Positions 7,300 through 11,844 of a stretch of 11,844 bases of DNA are shown piece after piece (the first letter of the stretch is position 1; every line of letters starts with the position of its first letter). The notes under the pieces were generated by a model. The model saw only the letters and a list, made by a program, of their open reading frames with translations, made no database searches and was not told where the DNA came from. The stretch comes from JBJXFK01 sp046155505 (lineage in GTDB: Bacteria; Planctomycetota; Phycisphaerae; UBA1845; Fen-1342): positions 1 through 11,844 of the forward strand of contig JBJXFK010000207.1 of assembly GCA_046155505.1 (NCBI GenBank), in the 5' to 3' direction. A program made the translations under genes and the position numbers.

Positions 7300-10200
7300 A
7301 TGAAGCGCATTTTGATCGCCACCGTTTCCCTCGCCGCCACGCCGGCATTGGCGCAATCCACGTTTCAGGACAGTTGCGGAAGTGTCGACTGGTTCGCGAC
7401 TTGCACGTTCAACAACGCCTGCGGCCCGGGGCAAAACGGGTGTCTAAATAACTGGTTCGCCTCATTCGGTTGCGGGACCGACTGCCCGTTACCGTTCCCC
7501 GGTTCGACGACAAATGTCGTCATCCCCGCAGGACCTACCATCACCATGTCCGACGGATCGGCGGACATCAACAGTCTCGACTGTAACCGCCCGTTCACGC
7601 TTGGCGGCAGCATCCGTATCCGCGAGAACTCGACCATCCGGGCCGGGCTGAACTGGACGCGCGGCGGACTCTCGGTCGTTACGCCGGGGACCGAGTACTA
7701 CTTCCCCGCCGGCAGCACGCTCTCGATCAGCGGAGCCGACGGAAAGTCGATCATCGCGGCGCGGTTGGTGCTCGATCAAGCGGCAGTCTGGAGTGGCGGC
7801 AGCATCGGCCTCGGCAGCGGCGCGCAAATCGTCAGCAACGCCTTTTTCAACGTCAACTGCGATGCAACCATCAGTCATACGGGCGGCAACGCCGTCTCTT
7901 TCGAGAATTACGGCGAGTTTCGCAAATTGGCCGGTGCGGGCACGACGATAGTGGGACTGACATTCAACAACTACGACGAGATTATCGTCAGTAACGGCAC
8001 CGTGCGAATGTCGAATAGCGGCACGTGCCGCGGACCGATCACGCTCGATGGTCCGTCCGTTCTTGAAACGGCGTTCGGCAATTACAACTTCGCCGCCGGC
8101 ACATCGGTGCAAGGCGCGGGGCTGCTGCGCGTGAACGGACAGCTCAATCTGCTCGACCCGGTGACAGTCGACAATATCGAACTGCTTACCAGTCTGAACG
8201 GCCCCGGCGATCTGCGCGTCCTGCTCGACATGCATTGGCGCAGCGGCACAATGGCCGGCGTCGGAGTCACGCGCATTCCCTCATTCGCCGCGCTGCGCCT
8301 CACGGGAAACGACGGAAAAACGATGATCAATCGTCAAATCGCCAACGAGGGAGCGATGACGATCACGGGCGGCGCACTGAATCTGTCCAGCTCCTCTGTG
8401 GTGAACAACTCCGGCACGCTCGACTTGCAGTCGGACACATCGATCAACTTTATCGGCGGTAGTCAATCGCTCGTCGAAAACTCCGGCACGCTGCGCAAAT
8501 CGGGCGGTGGCGGGACGAGCGTCATCGGCGCGACGCTCAATTCGACCGGCGCGGTTGACGTGCGGACAGGAACGCTGCGACTCTCGAACAGCGGTCTGGC
8601 CAACGGCCCGGTTTCGATCGCGGCGAACAGCGCGCTTGAATTTGCGTTCGGCAACTACAACCTCGGCGACGGCGCATCAATCACGGGCGAGGGCGAGGCG
8701 CGGTTCAACGGCGGGACCAACCTGCTCGCGATGGTGCCGATTGAGAATTCCGAACTGACCACCAGCCTCACCGGACCCGGCGACCTCATCGTCACCGACA
8801 CGATGCGCTGGCTGTCCGGCTCGATGGCCGGAGGCGGAGTCACGTGCATTCCCTCATTCGCCGCGCTGCGCCTCACCGGCAACGACGGAAAGACGATGAT
8901 CAATCGTCAGATCGCGAATGAGGGAGCGATGACGATCGCGGGCGGCGCGCTGAATCTGTCCAGCGCATCCGTGGTCAACAACTCCGGCACGCTCGACTTG
9001 CAGTCGGACACATCGATCAACTTCGTCGGCGGTAGTCAATCGTTCGTCGAAAACTCCGGCACGCTGCGCAAATCGGGCGGTAGCGGCACGAGCATCATCG
9101 GTGCGACGTTCAATTCGACCGGCGCGGTCGACGTGCAGTCCGGCACACTGCGGCTCTCCAACGGCGGCATCAGCACCGGCTCGTTTGAACTCTCGCCCGC
9201 AGCGGTCCTCGATTTCTCATTCGGCAACTACCGCTTTGACACCGGATCGGCTGTCACCGGAGACGGCCTCGCACGCATGAACGGCACGACGATCCTGCTG
9301 GATGACGTCCCGTTCGAAAACGTAGAGCTCACGTCGCGTCTCGTCGGGCCAGGCGATCTTGTGATTCAGAATCAAATGCTCTGGACGAACGGCACGATGG
9401 ACAGCGGCGGTGCGACCGTCATTCCCGCCGAAGCTACGCTCAACATTTCCGGCAGCGCCAGCAAGTCCCTGCGCAATCGCACGCTGTCGAACGCCGGTCA
9501 TATCACCGTCGACGGTACGGGCGGCATCGACGCAAGCCTGGGCGGCGGAATCGTCAACGACGGACTGTTTGATCTCCTCACCAGCGCGACCATCTCCTAC
9601 AGCGGCGGCACGTTGACTTCGTTCGAAAACCACGGCGCTTTTCGCAAGTTGGGAAGCGCCAGCCTAAGCGTCATGAGCGGCATCCCGTTCAACAACCACG
9701 GACGCATTGAGCTGCAAGCCGGAACGCTGCGCATGTCGAACAGCGGCACGAATTTCGGCCAGATCGACATCGCCGGCGGTGCAGTGCTCGAAACTTCGTT
9801 CGGCACGTATCGACTCGCCGACGGTTCGAGTGTCACCGGCGACGGAATCACGCTCATCAACGGCGACGTCACGATCCTGGGCGACGCGTCAGTCGAGCGA
9901 TTGGAAGTGCTCGCCAACGTCCGCGGATCAGGCAACCTGCATGTGACGCGCGACATGAATTGGAGCGGTGCGTCGATGCTCGACAGCGGAACGACCACTG
10001 TCGAACCGGCGGCATCGCTCGTCGTCTCAGGAAACAACGCAAAAGCCGTCTCCGGTCGCACGATTCGCAACCGCGGCAACGCTGCGATTACCGGCACGGG
10101 CACGATCGCTTTCGTGAGCGGAGGCTCCTTTCTGAACGAAGGAACGCTCGACTTGCTGACCGGGAACGCGCTGGTTTACCAGGGCGGCGCGGCCTGCCAG

Positions 10201-10950
10201 GTGTCGAACACCGGTAGCATCAGCAAGAAGATCGGCAGCGGCACGTCGCAGATAGCGAACATGCCACTCAAAAACTCCGGCTCGATCGAAGTACTCGGCG
10301 GGTCGCTTGTGGCAACAAACCTCGTGCAAAGCGGCGGCGCGACGCGGGTCACCGACGGCGCGACGCTGCAATGCACGCAACCCATGTCGCTCGGCGGCGG
10401 CACGCTGAGCGGAAGCGGGCAGGTGATCGGCTCGGTCACGAACACCGCCGGGCGCACGCAGCCGGGCGATGGAATCGGTCGGTTGTCGGTCAGCAGCAAT
10501 TACTCGCAAGGCTCGAGCGCGGTACTCGACATCGAGATCGACGGCACGGGTGCTGCGACCGGTCACGATCAACTCGCCATCGGCGGCGCGGCAACGCTCG
10601 GCGGAGAACTTCAATTGACGTTCGCTGGCGGATTTACGCCGCAACCCGGCGACAGCTTCACCGTGCTGACTGCCGCGTCGATCAACGGCACCTTCGTGAG
10701 CGTCGTCGGAGCCGGGCAATTCGACGTGGCCTATATGCCAACGAGCGTGGTCGTCACCGTGGTCGCACCGCCCTGCGTCGGCGACTTGAACGGCGATCTG
10801 CAAGTCAATCTGACCGACCTTTCGACGCTGCTTGCCAATTTCGGCCTTAGCGGCGGCGCGACGCTCGCGCAGGGTGACCTGAACGGTGATGGCAATGTCA
10901 ATTTGACTGATTTGGCCCTGCTACTCGGAAACTTCGGCTTGAACTGCTAG
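7300..10950 (+). CDS. Large secreted beta-strand repeat protein with C-terminal dockerin-like module
   Basis: The 1216-residue product has a signal peptide (KRILIATVSLAATPALA, cleavage after A18 before QS). A Cys-rich segment follows with Cys 26, 35, 41, 48, 58, 62 and 95. From about residue 135 the chain is low-complexity Gly/Ser/Thr/Asn beta-strand sequence, in five units with a near-constant 191-residue spacing. Each unit carries variants of 'GNDGK', 'NSGTLDL', 'VENSGTLRKSG', 'TLRLSNSG' and 'FGNY'. A region at about 1047-1155 ('QPGDSFTVLTAASINGTF') resembles the C-terminal part of autotransporter-like repeat proteins. The end holds two Ca-binding-type loops, GDLNGDLQVNLTDL (from 1161) and GDLNGDGNVNLTDL (from 1192), as in dockerin-like modules common in planctomycete secreted proteins. 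No autotransporter barrel or membrane anchor follows, so the protein is probably exported or held at the surface. Adhesion or a structural role is possible, but no function can be assigned. A terminator hairpin follows the TAG. Confidence 0.85.
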   Translation: MKRILIATVSLAATPALAQSTFQDSCGSVDWFATCTFNNACGPGQNGCLNNWFASFGCGTDCPLPFPGSTTNVVIPAGPTITMSDGSADINSLDCNRPFTLGGSIRIRENSTIRAGLNWTRGGLSVVTPGTEYYFPAGSTLSISGADGKSIIAARLVLDQAAVWSGGSIGLGSGAQIVSNAFFNVNCDATISHTGGNAVSFENYGEFRKLAGAGTTIVGLTFNNYDEIIVSNGTVRMSNSGTCRGPITLDGPSVLETAFGNYNFAAGTSVQGAGLLRVNGQLNLLDPVTVDNIELLTSLNGPGDLRVLLDMHWRSGTMAGVGVTRIPSFAALRLTGNDGKTMINRQIANEGAMTITGGALNLSSSSVVNNSGTLDLQSDTSINFIGGSQSLVENSGTLRKSGGGGTSVIGATLNSTGAVDVRTGTLRLSNSGLANGPVSIAANSALEFAFGNYNLGDGASITGEGEARFNGGTNLLAMVPIENSELTTSLTGPGDLIVTDTMRWLSGSMAGGGVTCIPSFAALRLTGNDGKTMINRQIANEGAMTIAGGALNLSSASVVNNSGTLDLQSDTSINFVGGSQSFVENSGTLRKSGGSGTSIIGATFNSTGAVDVQSGTLRLSNGGISTGSFELSPAAVLDFSFGNYRFDTGSAVTGDGLARMNGTTILLDDVPFENVELTSRLVGPGDLVIQNQMLWTNGTMDSGGATVIPAEATLNISGSASKSLRNRTLSNAGHITVDGTGGIDASLGGGIVNDGLFDLLTSATISYSGGTLTSFENHGAFRKLGSASLSVMSGIPFNNHGRIELQAGTLRMSNSGTNFGQIDIAGGAVLETSFGTYRLADGSSVTGDGITLINGDVTILGDASVERLEVLANVRGSGNLHVTRDMNWSGASMLDSGTTTVEPAASLVVSGNNAKAVSGRTIRNRGNAAITGTGTIAFVSGGSFLNEGTLDLLTGNALVYQGGAACQVSNTGSISKKIGSGTSQIANMPLKNSGSIEVLGGSLVATNLVQSGGATRVTDGATLQCTQPMSLGGGTLSGSGQVIGSVTNTAGRTQPGDGIGRLSVSSNYSQGSSAVLDIEIDGTGAATGHDQLAIGGAATLGGELQLTFAGGFTPQPGDSFTVLTAASINGTFVSVVGAGQFDVAYMPTSVVVTVVAPPCVGDLNGDLQVNLTDLSTLLANFGLSGGATLAQGDLNGDGNVNLTDLALLLGNFGLNC
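8251..8566 (+). repeat. Near-identical direct repeat, copy 1 (partner 8824-9139)
   Basis: Aligned by hand at an offset of exactly 573 bp, this stretch differs from 8824-9139 at about 25 of 316 positions, without gaps. Many of the differences are in third codon positions. Sequence on either side diverges sharply. This points to a recent partial duplication or gene conversion between units 2 and 3 of the secreted protein. Confidence 0.85.
8824..9139 (+). repeat. Near-identical direct repeat, copy 2 (partner 8251-8566)
   Basis: This is the second copy of the 316-bp conserved block. One difference changes Arg to Cys just before 'IPSFAALRLTGNDGK' (residue 516), which gives this unit an extra, probably unpaired cysteine. 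Confidence 0.85.
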
Positions 10951-10969
10951 ACAAGCGAATGCCCATATT

Positions 10970-11014
10970 AAAAGCAGCGGTGGAGTGCGATCCTTGCGCT
11001 TCGCCGCTGCTTTT
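10970..11014. terminator. Bidirectional intrinsic terminator between convergent genes
   Basis: AAAAGCAGCGG (10970-10980) and CCGCTGCTTTT (11004-11014) are perfect inverted repeats. Pairing continues inward with G-U wobbles to 10989/10995, giving a 20-bp stem with a 5-nt loop (10990-10994). The A-run at the left foot and the T-run at the right foot provide a U-tract on both strands. It therefore serves the secreted repeat protein gene (stop at 10950) and the carbonic-anhydrase-like gene (stop at 11051) from one structure. Confidence 0.9.
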
Positions 11015-11050
11015 CTGGCTTGTCGTTCGTGGGGCTGGCTCTTCCGGTCG

Positions 11051-11530
11051 CTACACCTGCACCGCCTCGAACGTGACTTGGTCACAATTTAGCCGCGCGA
11101 AGTATGCTTCAATCGCATCCAGCCCGGTGACGCGATGCACGAACGCCGCCGCGCGCACCAGGTCGGCCCGCTGCACCAGTTCCAGCCGCGGCTCCTTCAG
11201 TTCAAGCCGCGTCGCGTAGAACGCGCAGCCCTGATGCTGAATCAGCACGACGCGTTGCAGCTTATGCACCTCGACCAGAAACTTCAGCTCGTCGAGCACG
11301 CCCTGCTCTTCGAGATGTGCCTGCGGATAACCCGCCAGACACGCCGGCCCGCCGGGTAGGCACAGGCGGTCGTAGCGCGGCATCGACAGCCCGTTATGCA
11401 AGAAATCGTCGAAATGCTCACCCACGCGACCGTCCGAGCAATACAGCGCGGCGGCATGCATGCGCGACGAAACGTAACGCAGCGGACTGTCATATGACTT
11501 GATTTTGGATGAGGCTGAGTTTGTTCCCAC
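11051..11530 (-). CDS. Short beta-carbonic-anhydrase-like protein
   Basis: The 159-residue product carries the zinc-site pattern of beta-carbonic anhydrases: CSDGR at 31-35 (C31 ligand, D33/R35 dyad) and HQGC at 99-102 (H99 and C102 ligands). Between them lies 'PRYDRLCLPGGPACLAGY'. Beta-carbonic anhydrases interconvert CO2 and bicarbonate in the cytoplasm. Classical members have about 200 or more residues, so this is a compact variant, and activity is not assured. The chosen start is GTG (11528-11530), with GAGGG five bases upstream. An ATG at 11459-11461 is the alternative, but it would leave only seven residues before the zinc cysteine. An open frame continues upstream to 11806, but it has no family resemblance and overlaps another gene's tail. 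The gene converges on the secreted protein gene and shares its terminator. A non-catalytic zinc protein of the same family is possible. Confidence 0.75.
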   Translation of the reverse strand: MGTNSASSKIKSYDSPLRYVSSRMHAAALYCSDGRVGEHFDDFLHNGLSMPRYDRLCLPGGPACLAGYPQAHLEEQGVLDELKFLVEVHKLQRVVLIQHQGCAFYATRLELKEPRLELVQRADLVRAAAFVHRVTGLDAIEAYFARLNCDQVTFEAVQV

Positions 11531-11535
11531 GTCGA

Positions 11536-11583
11536 CCCTCGTGATTGCGTGCGATTGAGACGGCGTGCCGCACGCATCGTGAG
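11536..11583 (-). promoter_or_regulatory. Hairpin overlapping the ribosome binding site of the carbonic-anhydrase-like gene
   Basis: On the minus-strand transcript, CTCACGATGCGTGCG (11583-11569) pairs with CGCACGCAATCACGAG (11553-11538). The stem has 13 base pairs, one bulged A and one 2x2 internal loop, around a 15-nt loop. The outermost pairs include GAG of the GAGGG ribosome binding site (11540-11536), five bases before the GTG start. If it forms, it would limit access to the start. The role is inferred from sequence alone. Confidence 0.4.
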
Positions 11584-11748
11584 AGAAGGTAGCGGCCCGC
11601 AACGGGCTTGGACAGACGAAGCCTCGAATTTCGTGCGACGCGTCACGCCACGTTCCGCGAACTTCTCGTGCTCCGCGACGCTCGAGCGACAATCCCGCCG
11701 GATTCGATTTGCGGATTCGCGGGTCGGCGTCATGTTTGTGGGTGCTTT

Positions 11749-11844
11749 TCACGCCGCTGCCAGCGGCTTTGCGGCCCAGACGCCGTCCCAGTCGCCGTTG
11801 AGCCACGCCGTGCGAAGCGAGAGCACCGCCTGCGATCCGCGCTT
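11749..11844 (-). CDS. C-terminal tail of a probable transposase (5' part outside window)
   Basis: The minus strand is open from the window edge to TGA at 11751-11749 and encodes 31 residues, including 'GSQAVLSLRTAWLNGDWDGV'. A 'G(S/A)QAVL.LR...LNGDW' pattern near the C-terminus recalls the ends of several transposase families (ISKra4-like ends among them). The fragment is too short to name the family. The next 218 bp (11531-11748) hold no further gene that I can support, and I did not find a clear terminal inverted repeat there. Confidence 0.4.
   Translation of the reverse strand, partial: KRGSQAVLSLRTAWLNGDWDGVWAAKPLAAA

Larger units (their letters stand above)
7702..10440 (+). repeat. Five in-gene protein repeats, about 191 residues (573 bp) each
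   Basis: Unit starts fall at about residues 135, 326, 517, 708 and 902 (bases 7702, 8275, 8848, 9421 and 10003). The spacing is 191, 191, 191 and 194 residues. The landmark 'DGK' or its equivalent is at 147, 338, 529, 720 and 914. The 'FGNY'-type motif followed by a 'GPGDL'-type motif recurs in units 1 to 4. Unit 5 loses these and blends into the C-terminal region. The outer boundaries are approximate. Confidence 0.85.

Noticed and set aside
10027..10803. 258-codon minus-strand open frame under the secreted repeat protein
   Set aside because: It is a shadow frame of the repeat gene, with no independent support.
11531..11806. 92-residue N-terminal extension of the carbonic-anhydrase-like protein
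   Set aside because: The frame is open but has no family resemblance. It contains the hairpin region and overlaps the 3' end of the transposase-like gene in another frame. A GTG with a good ribosome binding site explains the start better.

Overview
This window looks like chromosomal DNA from a high-GC Gram-negative bacterium, most likely a member of the Planctomycetota (possibly Phycisphaerae-like). Three things point there: a long secreted repeat protein that ends in a two-loop dockerin-like module, a long LptD-type outer-membrane barrel, and a C-terminal phosphoesterase fragment. The lineage is inferred from protein style only. No rRNA, tRNA or other marker gene is visible. Strong third-position GC creates many long antisense reading frames, which are not reported as genes.

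Layout from left to right. (1) Bases 2-421 carry the 3' end of a phosphoesterase (alkaline-phosphatase superfamily) gene on +. (2) Bases 422-601 are a convergent intergenic gap with a GC-rich inverted-repeat block and six imperfect copies of an 8-bp unit. (3) Bases 602-1717 (-) encode a DegT/DnrJ/EryC1/StrS sugar aminotransferase. (4) A 128-bp divergent gap leads into 1846-4008 (+), an MsbA-type ABC exporter half-transporter with a PDZ-like domain inserted between its first two membrane helices. (5) A consensus-like promoter at 4068-4095 precedes 4180-7191 (+), an LptD-like LPS assembly barrel. (6) Bases 7300-10950 (+) encode a 1216-residue secreted protein with a Cys-rich N-terminus, about five repeats of 191 residues and a C-terminal dockerin-like module. 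(7) A strong bidirectional hairpin terminator at 10970-11014 separates it from (8) a short beta-carbonic-anhydrase-like gene on - (11051-11530). (9) The right edge (11749-11844, -) holds what looks like the last 31 codons of a transposase-type gene.

The centre of the window reads as an envelope-biogenesis neighbourhood. The aminotransferase could make an amino sugar for a surface glycan, the ABC exporter would flip a lipid or glycolipid across the inner membrane, and the LptD-like barrel would insert lipopolysaccharide or a similar glycolipid into the outer membrane. The most unusual element is the extracytoplasmic PDZ-like insertion in the exporter, which sits beside an LptD-like protein with no cysteine in its mature form. 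Together they suggest a lineage-specific version of the lipid-export route. This coupling is inferred from domains and gene order, not shown.
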